From the NCBI GenBank assembly GCA_026991575.1, contig JALXBF010000115.1, forward strand, positions 1 through 52,563: a DNA stretch of 52,563 nucleotides. The letters are read 5' to 3'. How positions within the stretch are numbered: the first letter of the stretch is position 1; every line of letters begins with the position of its first letter. Both the position numbers and the translations under genes were made by a program. Positions 9,071 to 17,941 of the stretch are shown here, piece by piece. A model generated the notes under the pieces. The model was not told the DNA's origin. It saw only the letters and a list, made by a program, of their open reading frames with translations, and made no database searches. Source of the stretch: Planctomycetota bacterium (lineage in GTDB: Bacteria > Planctomycetota > Planctomycetia > JALXBF01).

Positions 9071-11503
9071 TCACTCAGCACGCGCGCCCGTGTCGTTCTG
9101 GCGAGCGGCACGGCGGAGCCGCTGGATCGTAGCACGAATGGCGGGCTTGAGCCGATCAGGCGCTCGCTCCAATGCCGATTCTAACGCACTGATGACATCC
9201 GGCGACGGCGGTATCTCCTCGATCTGAGTCAGCAGCGCAGCCGCCGTGACACGCTTGACCGGGTCCCGACGCCGTAGCAGCTTCAGCAGCACCGGACGGG
9301 CTTCTGGCGTCACCGTTCGGATGCGGCGGATCGCTCGCAAGGCATCCGACATGTCGTCGCGCGTGGTAAGCAGACGGGTCAGGATCGCGGGCATGGCCGC
9401 AGCAGCCTGCGGACCGAACTCCGCCAGCTCCTGGTACATCGCCCGGCGCACCGACCAACTCGCTTCTACTGGCAGTGCATCGGCCAGCACACGCACCGCC
9501 TCCGACCGCGGCAGGACGCGGGCTACGGCTCGGACCGCTGCCTGCCGCACAGCCTCCGACTCATCACGCAACGCTTCTTGGATCGCTGCCAGCAGCTTTC
9601 TGTCCCCCGAACCCCCTACGGAGAGTGTCTGTACCGCTTCAAGCGCTCGCACGCGTACGGACGCAGCCCGATCGCGCAAGAGCACCGCGACGGCCGACCG
9701 GGCGGTCTGCTCGTCTAGCGTACCGCCGTAGGCCCTTACAAGCTCGATCGCTGCAGCACGGATCGCTGGGTCAGGATGTTCGACGGCGGCCGCGACTGTC
9801 TTGCGTACCGCCCGCCGGTCCGGCCGCTCTGGCCGCACGGTCACCATGTACTGGACGGCCGCACGCACGATGTCGTCGCGTGGTGCGCTGGCCACCAGCG
9901 TGGCTGCTGCGTCGAACAAGGCGGGGGTGGTGAGCCGGCGGGCCACAAGCGCGTCGAGGACGGTCAGCTTGAACTCTTCGTCGGTTTCCGATGCCGTGTT
10001 ATCGGTCAACACCCGCCGGGCCACCTGGGCAGCCTGCGGGGCTTCGGCCCACAGGATCGCACCCCGGATGGCGGCCAGACGCACACGTGGATCCTCGGCG
10101 CTGAGCGCCTCGGCCGCGAGCCTGGCCGCCTCGGTCCTGCTGACCAGGCCGCGGTCCACCAGGGCCGCGATCGCCATCAGGCCGGCGGCACGCACCTGCG
10201 GTCGGGCATCGTGTGCCGCCCGCAGCACCGTGTCGCGCGCGGACCTGAGGTCGCCTTCCAATGTGGCCAGCGTCGTCAGAGCGGCAGCTCGAACCTCGGG
10301 GACCGAGCTCTGTGCGAGCCGGATGATGGGCGCGGTGGCTGCCGGCCCGAAGCGCGCAAGCAGCGACACCAGTGTGGCGGCGCGCGCACCAAGCTCGTCA
10401 ATCATGACGGTCACCGTCTCAACCGCAGGATGGCCGATGGCCGTAATCGCCTCGGCCAGAGCGCGACGTTCTTCCGGGGTCTCTGCTGTCAGGTAGCTGC
10501 GAGCGAGTTCTTCGGTTGCTGCCGCCGCGGCAGGTCCGAGCCGCTCGAGCAACGCAGCCAGTTCCTGCCGCCGTTGCGGGGGGCTCGTTGCTACCAGGGC
10601 ACCAGCGCGGGCAATCAGCTCCCGGGCATCCTCGCCGTAACTGAGGATCACATCCATGGCCGCAAAGCGAACCTCCTGTTCCTCAGCCTGTAGCGCAGCG
10701 ATCACCGCAGCCTGCCGTCCCGCAGTCAGCGTCGGACGGATCTCCGCCAGGCATCGCAGGGCCGCAGCCCGAACCTCCGGCGATTGGTCTGCTGAGGCGA
10801 GAGTGGTGATCCGCTCCAGGATGTCTTCATCCTGCGGCCGTAACCGGGCGAAGACGTTGAGCGCGGCGACCCGGGCCGCCGGCTTCTCGTGGTTCAGGTA
10901 AGGTTTGACGACCGCTATGGCCGGGCGACCGGCAGCCGCCAGGGCAAGCACCGCCTGATGCCGCACGACTTCGGCAGCATCGGCCAGCAGTCCGGCGAGT
11001 GCTCCGGCAGCTTCAGCGGCACACGGGGGGTTGAACGAAAACGCCAGCGCTGCGCCAGAACGCACCCGTTCGTCCCGATGTTCGAGCGCTGCGAGCAGCT
11101 TCGGTACAGCCGCTTTGCCGATGCGACCAAGGGCATAAGCGGACCGGTACCAGCGCTGGCGGCCCCCGCGGGCCAGGTGCCGAATCAGCGCGTCTGTGGC
11201 CGGGGCAGCGGCCGGCCCGATGTTGGCCAGCGCATCGACCGCGTAAAACCAGACCTGGGGATCGCGGTCCTCAAGCGCTTGGACCAGCGCGTCCACGGCG
11301 TCGGCCGCCTTGGGGCCGAGCTTACTCAGTCGATACGCGGCCTCGCGACGCTGGTCGCGGGTGCCTTCCAGCAGGTCGCGTGTTAGCTGGTCGATGGAGG
11401 GTGAGGCCTCTTGCTGCGCCGCACGGGCAGCTGCCCAATCCAGCACAGCAGAAGGCGCGAAGAGAACGACCAACGGCAGCAACAGGCAGACAGAACAGCG
11501 CAC
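9071..11503 (-). CDS. Secreted HEAT-repeat protein
   Basis: 810 residues from GTG 11503, with GAGG 7 bases upstream. Residues 1-29 form a signal peptide (hydrophobic LLLPLVVLFAP core, ARA-A cleavage region). The rest is a continuous solenoid of HEAT/PBS-lyase-type repeats of about 35-40 residues, with recurring motifs such as D.DPQVWFYAVDALANIG, VRAAALR.LAEI and VRQAAVRAVARV. No catalytic motif is visible, so the likely role is protein-protein binding in the periplasm. It follows the DUF1552 gene by 51 bases on the same strand and is probably co-transcribed with it; such solenoids commonly accompany secreted planctomycete proteins. Confidence 0.85.
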   Translation of the reverse strand: MRCSVCLLLPLVVLFAPSAVLDWAAARAAQQEASPSIDQLTRDLLEGTRDQRREAAYRLSKLGPKAADAVDALVQALEDRDPQVWFYAVDALANIGPAAAPATDALIRHLARGGRQRWYRSAYALGRIGKAAVPKLLAALEHRDERVRSGAALAFSFNPPCAAEAAGALAGLLADAAEVVRHQAVLALAAAGRPAIAVVKPYLNHEKPAARVAALNVFARLRPQDEDILERITTLASADQSPEVRAAALRCLAEIRPTLTAGRQAAVIAALQAEEQEVRFAAMDVILSYGEDARELIARAGALVATSPPQRRQELAALLERLGPAAAAATEELARSYLTAETPEERRALAEAITAIGHPAVETVTVMIDELGARAATLVSLLARFGPAATAPIIRLAQSSVPEVRAAALTTLATLEGDLRSARDTVLRAAHDARPQVRAAGLMAIAALVDRGLVSRTEAARLAAEALSAEDPRVRLAAIRGAILWAEAPQAAQVARRVLTDNTASETDEEFKLTVLDALVARRLTTPALFDAAATLVASAPRDDIVRAAVQYMVTVRPERPDRRAVRKTVAAAVEHPDPAIRAAAIELVRAYGGTLDEQTARSAVAVLLRDRAASVRVRALEAVQTLSVGGSGDRKLLAAIQEALRDESEAVRQAAVRAVARVLPRSEAVRVLADALPVEASWSVRRAMYQELAEFGPQAAAAMPAILTRLLTTRDDMSDALRAIRRIRTVTPEARPVLLKLLRRRDPVKRVTAAALLTQIEEIPPSPDVISALESALERAPDRLKPAIRATIQRLRRAARQNDTGARAE

Positions 11504-11554
11504 GGTGTTGCCTCTTGAGTTCGCGGGCCTCTGTGCAGTGGTGGGAGAAGCTTC

Positions 11555-12949
11555 CTAGCCGAGGTCAGTGAGTTCGCCCGTGCTGTCGCCAAAGCGTTCC
11601 ACGGGAACTCCGGCCCGTCGCAGCATGGCCACGAACAAATTGCACATCGGAGTTTCCCACTGCACCTTCACGTGGCGACCAGTGCGGACGGTTCCCCCGC
11701 CTCGGCCGGCAAACACGACGGGCAGGTCTTCGTTGTTGTGCCGATTCCCGTCACTGATGCCCGACCCATAGACGATCATGCAGTTGTCTAGCAAGGTCGA
11801 GTCACCCTCACGGATTGCTTTCAGCCGGCGCAGGAAGCGGGCAAACATGGCTACGTGGAACCGGTTGATCTCGGCGATCTTGCGGAGCTTCTCAGGGTTG
11901 CCGCCGTGGTGGGACAGATCGTGATGGCCGTCGGGCACGTTGATGAAACGATAGCTCCGGTTGCTCCCCGCGTTCGCGAACATGATCGTGCCGATCCGGG
12001 TCAGATCGGCCTGGAATGCCAGTACAAGCATGTCGGTCATCAGACGGATGTGTTCTGCGTACTCGCGCGGGATGCCCTTCGGCCGCGGATAGCTGAACGG
12101 CTGGTCGTCGTCGGACGGCTCATAGGCCTGGGCTGCGGCCATCTCGAGTCGTCGCTCGATCTCACGGATGCTCGTAAGGTACTCATCCAGTTTCCGTTGG
12201 TCGCCGGCGCCGAGTTGCCGCTTCAGACGGCGGGCGTCTTCGAGGGCGAAGTCCAGGATGCTGCGGCGGTATCGCTCGCGCAATGCCCTTTGCGTTGCGA
12301 CCTCGGTGCCGGTGCCATGGCTGAATAGACGCTCAAAGACCAGCGCTGGATTGATCTCTTTGGTGGCCGGAGTGTACGGGTCGCGCCAGGAGATGTTCGA
12401 CGAGTAGGCGCAGCTGTATCCGGAGTCGCAACTGCCAGCATTGGCACTGGGGTCGCAGCCTAGTTCCAGCGACGGAAACAGCGTCTCCTTGCCAATGTAC
12501 CGGGCCGCGTACTGGTCAACCGAGATCCCGACGCGGATGTTGGCGCCGTTGGTCTTGACGGGCTGGCAGCCGGTCAGAAACACCGACGCACTGCGGGCGT
12601 GATCTCCCGGACCGTCGCCGTTGGCTCGGCCCTTGTCATGCGTGAGACCGGAGAGAATCAGGATCTCGTTGCGGACGTCACGTAGCGGTTCAAGGATGTA
12701 GGGCAAGTCGAAGAAATAGCCGGTACGTTTCGGCGTCCAGTGGGCGAGGTTTACCCCATTGGGAACGAAAATGAACGCCATCCGGACGGGGGGCTTGCCC
12801 GTGGACCCGCCCGCTGCTGCTGCGGCGGCGGCGCGGGCAACGGCGGGGAACATGGCGTCGAGCACAGGCAATGCGATAGCAGTGCCCAGACCGCGCAGCA
12901 CGGTTCGCCGAGACAGGGAGACGTTCTTGAGGGCAATCTTCGGGGCCAT
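11555..12949 (-). CDS. DUF1552 family protein with twin-arginine signal
   Basis: 464 residues from ATG 12949, which has GGAGGAG 5-6 bases upstream; the longer open frame is rejected. The N-terminus carries SRRTVLRGLGTAIALPVLDA, a twin-arginine (Tat) type signal. The body matches the planctomycete/myxobacterial DUF1552 family: FIFVPNGVNLAHW near 55, then ILSGLTHDKG, GDHARSASVFLTG, a DPSANAGSCDSGYSC region and a conserved C-terminus with YGSGISDGNRHNNEDLPVV. The family has an alkaline-phosphatase-like look and is typically exported folded, but no reaction has been established. Usual partners (DUF1592/DUF1588 cytochrome proteins) are not adjacent; instead a HEAT-repeat protein follows. The gene is divergent from the NtrC-type regulator 0.8 kb away. 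Confidence 0.9.
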   Translation of the reverse strand: MAPKIALKNVSLSRRTVLRGLGTAIALPVLDAMFPAVARAAAAAAAGGSTGKPPVRMAFIFVPNGVNLAHWTPKRTGYFFDLPYILEPLRDVRNEILILSGLTHDKGRANGDGPGDHARSASVFLTGCQPVKTNGANIRVGISVDQYAARYIGKETLFPSLELGCDPSANAGSCDSGYSCAYSSNISWRDPYTPATKEINPALVFERLFSHGTGTEVATQRALRERYRRSILDFALEDARRLKRQLGAGDQRKLDEYLTSIREIERRLEMAAAQAYEPSDDDQPFSYPRPKGIPREYAEHIRLMTDMLVLAFQADLTRIGTIMFANAGSNRSYRFINVPDGHHDLSHHGGNPEKLRKIAEINRFHVAMFARFLRRLKAIREGDSTLLDNCMIVYGSGISDGNRHNNEDLPVVFAGRGGGTVRTGRHVKVQWETPMCNLFVAMLRRAGVPVERFGDSTGELTDLG

Positions 12950-13751
12950 AGGTCTCCTCCAGGCTTGCTCCACGCTGCCTGGCCCTGGCACACCTTGCCG
13001 ATGCCGGTGGGGTGCACACCAGTCGCAGCGCCGTTTCTCACGCGGAGGCGGGCGGGGATCCAGAAGCATGCACTCCCATTATCGTCCGGCCCGCCTGGTC
13101 AATCAACATAGGATCATGCGTCCGATGCGACCCAGCCGCATGCACCCACCGGCCCCGATCGGCAGAATTGCTGAGGGGATCGATCGTACGTCCGGTCGTC
13201 CCGATCGGCCACGTGCGTAATCGCAGATGAGCGCGGCAACGGGCGGCCCGCTACGTGTTCCTCCCCGAACGCTGACCCCAGCCGTTTGCCGGATATGCTA
13301 GCGCTAACGCCTAGCGCGAACGCCGCAGCGGAACTAGGTTCCGATGCCCTGCAGATCCGCTGCCCGCACCGTCTGCGGTTCCAATCAGCACTTGCGCACA
13401 ACCTTCTGCGGCTGGTTTCTCGACAGGCAGGCAAGGGGCCGGCAGGGGCCAGACCAAGGCTGGGCTGGGCCCGGCCGAGTCGGCATCTATCCGGGCGGCC
13501 ATCCTGTCCCGGCGTTCCGGGGAAGGAAGAGACTGCTGCCTGGCCCACCGAGCGGACAGGGCTTTGCACCGAACCACGGTCGGTGTTCTGCTCGGCACCC
13601 GAGCAGCCCGCATGCGCTCGACGGGGGTGTCGCTTGCCCAGGGCCTTCCAGGTACAGTGCAAGCCCGATCGGTAGCTGTGCGCACTTAGGCCGGCGACTG
13701 GCTATGATTTAGTGGGGCGGACGTGTGGTTGCCACGTGACGAGGTCTGTGC
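12950..13751. other. Intergenic region, about 0.8 kb
   Basis: Divergent promoter region between the DUF1552 operon and the response regulator. Several overlapping open frames on both strands are GC-driven: none has a ribosome site with a recognisable domain. A patch near 13299-13325 repeats GCTAGCG/CTAGCGC-like words. No RNA gene was recognised. Confidence 0.5.
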
Positions 13752-15209
13752 ATGGCAGCAACGGCGCAGCCGGTAAGCGATAGCGATCAGCTCACCGAGA
13801 CCGTTTCCGTTCTGATCGTTGACGACGACGCTGCGTTTCGCAGCCTTGTGGCTCGTCGGCTGGCGCGGCGCGGTTACGCGGTGCAGGATGCGCCGGACGC
13901 TGAGACTGCCCTGGCGATGGCCCGGGAGCGACATTTCGACGTTGCAATTCTGGACATCGCTCTGCCCGGCATGGACGGAGTGCAGCTGCTGGAGCAGCTC
14001 CGTATCGTGGACCCCGATACACAAGCCATCATGCTGACAGGGCATGCCACGGTGGAGACGGCCATCCGGGCGATGAAGCTGGGGGCGTACGACTACCTGA
14101 CCAAGCCGTGCGAACTTGCGGAGCTGGAGCTGCACGTGCAGCGGGCGTACGAGAGGCTGCGGCTGGCGCGCGAGAACGACGCCTTGCGCACAGCGCTGCG
14201 ACGCAGCGAGCACAGCCTGGAGATCGTCGGGGACAGCCCGGCGATCCGGCAGGTGCTGCATATGATCTCGCGCGTGGCGCCCACGGACAGCCCGGTGCTG
14301 ATTCTGGGCGAAAGTGGCACCGGCAAGGAGCTGGTGGCGCGGGCCATCCACCGAGCGAGCAAACGTGCCCACCGCCCGATGGTGGTCATCAACTGCGCCG
14401 CATTGCAGGAAACGCTGCTCGAAAGCGAGCTGTTCGGGCATGAGCGCGGCGCGTTCACCTCGGCCGTGACCAGCAAGCCGGGCCTTTTTGAGCTGGCCAA
14501 CGGCGGCACGCTATTCATTGACGAGGTCGGCGAGATGGCTGCCAGCGTGCAGGCGAAGCTGCTGAGGGTGCTGGAGGACGGGTCCTTCCGACGCGTGGGG
14601 TCGGTAAAGGAAATCCGGGTCAACGTCCGCATCATTGCGGCGACCAACAAGGACCTGGCGGCCGAGGTGGCCGAGAAGCGGTTCCGTGATGACCTGTACT
14701 TCCGGCTCAACGTGATCACGATCCACGTGCCACCGTTGCGTGAGAGGCGTAGCGACATCCCGCTGCTTGTCCGCCACTTTCTGCAACGTGACCCGCGCGG
14801 CCCTCGGCACATCGAGCCCGAGGCCATGCAGAGGCTGATTGAGTACGACTGGCCGGGCAACGTGCGGGAACTGGCAAACGTGATCGAGCGGGCAAAGATC
14901 CTGTGTGACGGGGAGGTGATCACAGTTCAGGACCTGCCCCCGGACATCATCCACCGCCGCTCGCTGCTGCCCGGTGCCAATCGCCCTGTAGTCGTGCCGG
15001 GAGCTAGTTCGGCGATTCCGACGCCGTCTTCTGCAGTGCAGCCCGGCAACGGCGCTTCGACGCTGGCAGAGATCGAAAAGGCGCACATTGTCAGCGCCCT
15101 GGAACGGCACGGCTGGAACAAAGCTCAGGCCGCGCGCGCCTTGGGCATCAGCCGCCGCCGGCTCTATCGACTGATCGAAAAGTACGGTATCACACGCCGC
15201 CCGTCATAG
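13752..15209 (+). CDS. NtrC-family sigma-54-type response regulator
   Basis: 485 residues, ATG with GAGG 7 bases upstream. The receiver domain (residues ~18-130) has the acidic pair D24/D25, phosphoacceptor D68 in AILDIALPG, T96 and K118. An AAA+ domain (~155-385) has Walker A GESGTGKE (186-193), the L1 loop GAFTSA (233-238), FIDEVGE as Walker B and an arginine-finger region (FRDDLYFRL). The C-terminal ~50 residues form a Fis-type helix-turn-helix (KAQAARALGISRRRLYRLIEKYG). This family remodels sigma-54 RNA polymerase after phosphorylation. The L1 loop reads GAFTSA rather than GAFTGA, a change in the sigma-54-contacting motif. No histidine kinase gene is adjacent, so the partner and targets are unknown. 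Confidence 0.95.
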   Translation: MAATAQPVSDSDQLTETVSVLIVDDDAAFRSLVARRLARRGYAVQDAPDAETALAMARERHFDVAILDIALPGMDGVQLLEQLRIVDPDTQAIMLTGHATVETAIRAMKLGAYDYLTKPCELAELELHVQRAYERLRLARENDALRTALRRSEHSLEIVGDSPAIRQVLHMISRVAPTDSPVLILGESGTGKELVARAIHRASKRAHRPMVVINCAALQETLLESELFGHERGAFTSAVTSKPGLFELANGGTLFIDEVGEMAASVQAKLLRVLEDGSFRRVGSVKEIRVNVRIIAATNKDLAAEVAEKRFRDDLYFRLNVITIHVPPLRERRSDIPLLVRHFLQRDPRGPRHIEPEAMQRLIEYDWPGNVRELANVIERAKILCDGEVITVQDLPPDIIHRRSLLPGANRPVVVPGASSAIPTPSSAVQPGNGASTLAEIEKAHIVSALERHGWNKAQAARALGISRRRLYRLIEKYGITRRPS

Positions 15210-15575
15210 GCTGCCGGTCCGCCCAGGCGAACTCCGCGTTGGGGGGAAGTCTCAGGTTTTTTGCGGACCCGCTCTTGGGACGGGTCGTTGCGAAGCAGTG
15301 CCGGAAACGGCCTTGGGAGTAGCCCCGGGCGCGTGTGGCCGTGCGGATTCCGCTTCCCAGCCCTGTCGGATGACCGACCGAGGAAAAGCCTCGCGCTCGC
15401 CCGTGTGCGCAAGCGATAGCACGAAACCACCTTCTGGCTGCCCGTAAACCTGACGGTCACGCTCGCCGCGCCAGCGGGACACAGCCGGGCCCTGCTTTTG
15501 CTGCTATCGCCCTCTCCGCATCGGAAGGCCAGATTGCTCCCTGCGGTGACTATCCCCGGCGAGCACCCCCGTGCC
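15210..15575. other. Intergenic region between response regulator and tmRNA terminator
   Basis: Convergent space of about 0.37 kb. A T6 run near 15257 could belong to a weak terminator for the response regulator, but I see no good stem before it. The open frame on the minus strand crossing this stretch has no recognised domain. Confidence 0.45.
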
Positions 15576-15620
15576 AAAAGAAAAACGCCCGCTGGCCGGC
15601 AACCATTGCCGGCCAGCGGA
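15576..15620 (-). terminator. Rho-independent terminator of ssrA
   Basis: On the minus strand a perfect 14-bp inverted repeat (CCGCTGGCCGGCAA ... TTGCCGGCCAGCGG) with a 4-base loop is followed by GCG and a T-rich run TTTTTCTTTT. It begins about a dozen bases past the mature tmRNA end. Confidence 0.9.
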
Positions 15621-15632
15621 CGCGGTCGTCAG

Positions 15633-15992
15633 TGGAGGCGGCGGGAATCGAACCCGCGTCCCGCGACAGCTCGGTGAGGGCTTCTACGTGCGTAGCCGGT
15701 CTAGTTCGTCTCGCCCAGCCGGCTCTGACCGGCAAGAGCACAGCTGAGCCAGTCCGGAGTGGTTTCTCGTCGGAGCCTCCCCGGACACCGGCTCCGACCA
15801 GCCCGGTTCACGGCCTCTTGCAGGTTCCCCCGGGCGAAGGATCCTGCAGAGGGGCTACGTGTTTCGCTTACGCAGCCAGAGCATAAGAAGGAGTCGCACT
15901 TATTGTGCAGTCGGCTTGATAACGGGGCCTGCCGACCAACCCCGGCACGCCACCTCTCACCTCGTCTGCCCGGTCGATACCAATTCGCCCCC
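15633..15992 (-). ncRNA. ssrA: Transfer-messenger RNA (tmRNA)
   Basis: 360 nt on the minus strand. The 5' end GGGGGCG (15992-15986) pairs over 7 bp (one G-U) with the 3' acceptor strand that precedes discriminator A15633. The 3' part contains the T-arm GCGGGTTCGATTCCCGC, and the 5' part contains the GGTATCGAC element corresponding to the usual GGxTTCGAC. CCA is not encoded (ACT follows), so it must be added after transcription. The RNA rescues stalled ribosomes together with SmpB, whose gene lies 230 bases upstream on the same strand. A good terminator follows. The mature 5' end is inferred from acceptor pairing. Confidence 0.95.
15868..15897 (-). other. tmRNA proteolysis-tag reading frame
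   Basis: Within ssrA the sequence AATAAGT-GCG begins a frame GCG ACT CCT TCT TAT GCT CTG GCT GCG TAA, giving tag ATPSYALAA (after the Ala carried by tmRNA). The resume context resembles the E. coli AATAGTC-GCA, and the YALAA end matches the degron recognised by ClpXP-type proteases. The resume codon is inferred by analogy; an upstream in-frame GCC would give a longer tag. Confidence 0.8.
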
Positions 15993-16222
15993 GAGCAATC
16001 CGGTGAGGTTGGCTTCCACTGTATTCTATCGTCTTGACTCCCGAAATCTGACAGAAGTTCCCGAGCTGGATCGCATCGCGAGGACTTTACCGACATCGCC
16101 AGCGGCGGTAGTCCCCGGTGCGTTTGCCGCCTGAGCTGCCGCAAGCCAGCTCGGGTGGGCAGGCAGCGGCGGCATGCTGGCTGAAAGCGGCGTGGCCGAT
16201 GCCTGATTGGCAGCAGCGCAGC

Positions 16223-16693
16223 CTATCTTCGCTTCAGCATCCGCTGGCGGATCGCCTTCTTGGCCTCGCGTTCCCTGATCTTCTCCCGTTTGTCGTACTG
16301 GCGTCGTCCGCGTGCCACGGCGAGCTCCACCTTGGCCAGGTGTCGTTTGAAGTAGATCCGCAGCGGGATCAACGTGTAGCCCTTTTGCTGGACGCGGCTG
16401 GCCAGCTTCTCGATCTCGCGCCGATGCAGCAGGAGTTTCCTGGGGCGCTTCGGCTCGTGGTTCATGGCGCCGGCTTCCGGATAGATCGGAATGTCGGCGT
16501 TGACCAGCCACACTTCGCCGTTCTTGATGCGCGCAAACGCTTCTTCTATGGAGGCCTTACCACGACGCAAGCTCTTGACCTCCGTGCCCATCAGCGCCAT
16601 GCCAGCCTCGATCGTTTCCAGGATGTCGTAGTCGTGTTTGGCCTTACGGTTCCGGCAGACGATTTGTACGGCCTTGGTGTTTTGGGCGGCCAT
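16223..16693 (-). CDS. smpB: tmRNA-binding protein SmpB
   Basis: 156 residues, the usual length. SmpB is a small RNA-binding protein that escorts tmRNA into the A site of stalled ribosomes. Recognisable stretches are RNRKAKHDYDILETIEAGM, L.GTEVKSLRRGKASIEEAFARI, EVWLVNADIPIY, KLLLHRREIEKL (RKLLLH core) and the basic tail YDKREKIREREAKKAIRQR that inserts into the decoding centre. The start is 39 bases after the aroF stop and has only a weak ribosome site, so it is probably co-transcribed with aroF. ssrA lies downstream on the same strand, giving the order aroF-smpB-ssrA. Confidence 0.97.
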   Translation of the reverse strand: MAAQNTKAVQIVCRNRKAKHDYDILETIEAGMALMGTEVKSLRRGKASIEEAFARIKNGEVWLVNADIPIYPEAGAMNHEPKRPRKLLLHRREIEKLASRVQQKGYTLIPLRIYFKRHLAKVELAVARGRRQYDKREKIREREAKKAIRQRMLKRR

Positions 16694-16732
16694 GCTCTGG
16701 CATCCGTGGCAGGCTCGCGCGGTTTCTGCAGG

Positions 16733-17746
16733 CTAGAGCGCTCTGCCGATTGCATCGGCCACTCGGGCACACTCCAGCATCATACGTTCGAAGGCTTCCA
16801 AGTTTAGTGACTGATAGCCATCGCTCCAGGCCTCGTCCGGTCTGGGATGGACCTCGACCAGGAGTCCGTCGGCGCCGGCAGCCACGGCGGCTCGGGCCAT
16901 GGCCGGCACCAGCGACGCCTTGCCCGTGCCGTGGCTCGGGTCGACGATGATCGGCAGGTGAGTCCGCTCTTGGAGGTAGGGGACGGTCGCCAGTGGCAGC
17001 GTGAAGCGGGTGTGCGTTTCGAACGTGCGGATGCCGCGTTCGCAAAGGATCACCTGGCGGTTGCCGCGGTCCAGGATGTATTCGGCAGCGAGCAGGAACT
17101 CGTCGACCGTTGCGCCGTGGCCGCGTTTCAGAAGCACCGGTTTGTCCAGCTCGCCAACGGCCTGTAGCAGCAGGTAGTTTTGCATGTTGCGGGCGCCGAT
17201 CTGGAGGACGTCGGCGTATTCGGCGACGAGCGGAACCTGTTCTGGCGCGAGTACTTCGGTCACCACAGCCAGTCCGGTTTCTTCGCGTGCCCGGGCCAGC
17301 AGCTCAAGGCCTTGTTTGCCGAGGCCCTGGAAGCTGTACGGGCTGGTACGCGGCTTGAACGCGCCGCCGCGCAAGGCAGTAGCCCCGGCTGCTTTGACCG
17401 CCCGGGCCGTGGCGAGGATCTGTTCTTCGGTTTCGACAGAGCAGGGGCCTGCGATGACAGCGACGCGGCTGCCGCCGACCTCAAGGGATCCGGTGCGAAC
17501 GATCGTCTTCTCGGGGCGGACTTCACGCGAGGCGATCTTGTACGGGGCAAGGATCGGCACGACCTGCTCAACACCGTCCATCGTCTCCAGCGCTTCGCGC
17601 GCACCGTCGCGCTTCTCACCAATCGCCGCCACGACGGTCCGCTCGGTACCGACGATCACGTGCCCTTTCATGCCCATTGCTTCAATCCTCCGGACCACCG
17701 CGTCGATCAAAGGTTGCGGGACCTTGGGTTTCATGACGACAACCAT
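16733..17746 (-). CDS. aroF: 3-deoxy-7-phosphoheptulonate (DAHP) synthase with N-terminal regulatory domain
   Basis: 337 residues from ATG 17746, chosen because AGGGAGG lies about 9 bases upstream. The enzyme joins phosphoenolpyruvate and erythrose 4-phosphate as the first step of the shikimate pathway in the cytosol. Residues ~1-75 form a ferredoxin-like domain as in the Thermotoga-type enzyme, where it mediates feedback inhibition by Tyr/Phe. The catalytic barrel has AGPCSVE (near 100), [39 protein letters not shown] and VDPSHGTGK. Upstream on the same strand lies a terminator hairpin and a leader peptide rich in Trp/Phe/Tyr, so expression is probably controlled by transcription attenuation. 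smpB follows 39 bases later. Confidence 0.96.
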   Translation of the reverse strand: MVVVMKPKVPQPLIDAVVRRIEAMGMKGHVIVGTERTVVAAIGEKRDGAREALETMDGVEQVVPILAPYKIASREVRPEKTIVRTGSLEVGGSRVAVIAGPCSVETEEQILATARAVKAAGATALRGGAFKPRTSPYSFQGLGKQGLELLARAREETGLAVVTEVLAPEQVPLVAEYADVLQIGARNMQNYLLLQAVGELDKPVLLKRGHGATVDEFLLAAEYILDRGNRQVILCERGIRTFETHTRFTLPLATVPYLQERTHLPIIVDPSHGTGKASLVPAMARAAVAAGADGLLVEVHPRPDEAWSDGYQSLNLEAFERMMLECARVADAIGRAL

Positions 17747-17777
17747 CGCGTTAGCCTCCCTCGTGTTTCGAAAACGC

Positions 17778-17816
17778 AAAAGAAAAAGCCCTGAGGCTTC
17801 TCTGGGCCTCAGGGCT
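17778..17816 (-). terminator. Attenuator (intrinsic terminator) upstream of aroF
   Basis: On the minus strand an 11-bp arm AGCCCTGAGGC (17816-17806) pairs perfectly with GCCTCAGGGCT (17797-17787) across an 8-base loop, followed by TTTTTCTTTT (17787-17778). It lies 31 bases before the aroF start and after the leader peptide, the position of a trp-type attenuator rather than of an upstream gene's terminator. The 5' arm can instead pair with the upstream GCAGGGC segment. Confidence 0.9.
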
Positions 17817-17824
17817 TGGATTGC

Positions 17825-17893
17825 TCGACTGTTCGGTCAGGCGGTGGTTCAGTCGACCGAAGAGCCGGCGCTGCCCTGCGACCCAGCAGGGCT
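17825..17893 (-). promoter_or_regulatory. Alternative RNA structures of the aroF leader (pause/antiterminator elements)
   Basis: Minus-strand segment 1 AGCCCTGC (17893-17886) begins just after the last Phe codon of the leader peptide and pairs with segment 2 GCAGGGC (17879-17873). Segment 2 can alternatively pair over 6 bp (CAGGGC/GCCCTG) with the terminator 5' arm. Between them two overlapping 7-bp hairpins are possible: TTCGGTC (17861-17855) with GACCGAA (17838-17832), and TCGACTG (17856-17850) with CAGTCGA (17831-17825). This is the expected layout of mutually exclusive pause, antiterminator and terminator structures. Confidence 0.75.
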
Positions 17894-17941
17894 AAAGTAG
17901 AACCACCACCAGCTAAATCGCCGGTCTTCGTGGCTGCGCAT
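17849..17941 (-). CDS. aroF leader peptide (aromatic amino acid attenuation)
   Basis: A 30-residue frame from ATG 17941 (or 41 residues from ATG 17974 in the same frame) to TGA at 17849-17851. Residues 11-16 are WWWFYF, encoded at 17911-17894: three Trp, two Phe and one Tyr codon in a row, preceded by another Phe. In classical trpL/pheL leaders, runs of the regulated amino acid's codons stall the ribosome when the charged tRNA is scarce. Here the stall site directly abuts RNA segment 1 of the attenuator, so a stall would free segment 2 to disrupt the terminator and let aroF be transcribed. All three aromatic amino acids come from the pathway that aroF starts. Neither ATG has a strong ribosome site, so the exact start is uncertain. 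Confidence 0.85.
   Translation of the reverse strand: MRSHEDRRFSWWWFYFSPAGSQGSAGSSVD

Noticed and set aside
9776-10693. 305-residue plus-strand frame opposite the HEAT-repeat gene
   Set aside because: Complementary-strand shadow of a clear repeat protein; no ribosome site or domain.
12980-13000. Possible sigma-54 promoter (TGGCAC...TTGC) upstream of the DUF1552 gene
   Set aside because: The distance between the GG and GC elements is 8 instead of 10 bases.
16023-16051. Possible ssrA promoter with TAGAAT as -10
   Set aside because: No acceptable -35 element at 16-18 bases; not strong enough to list.
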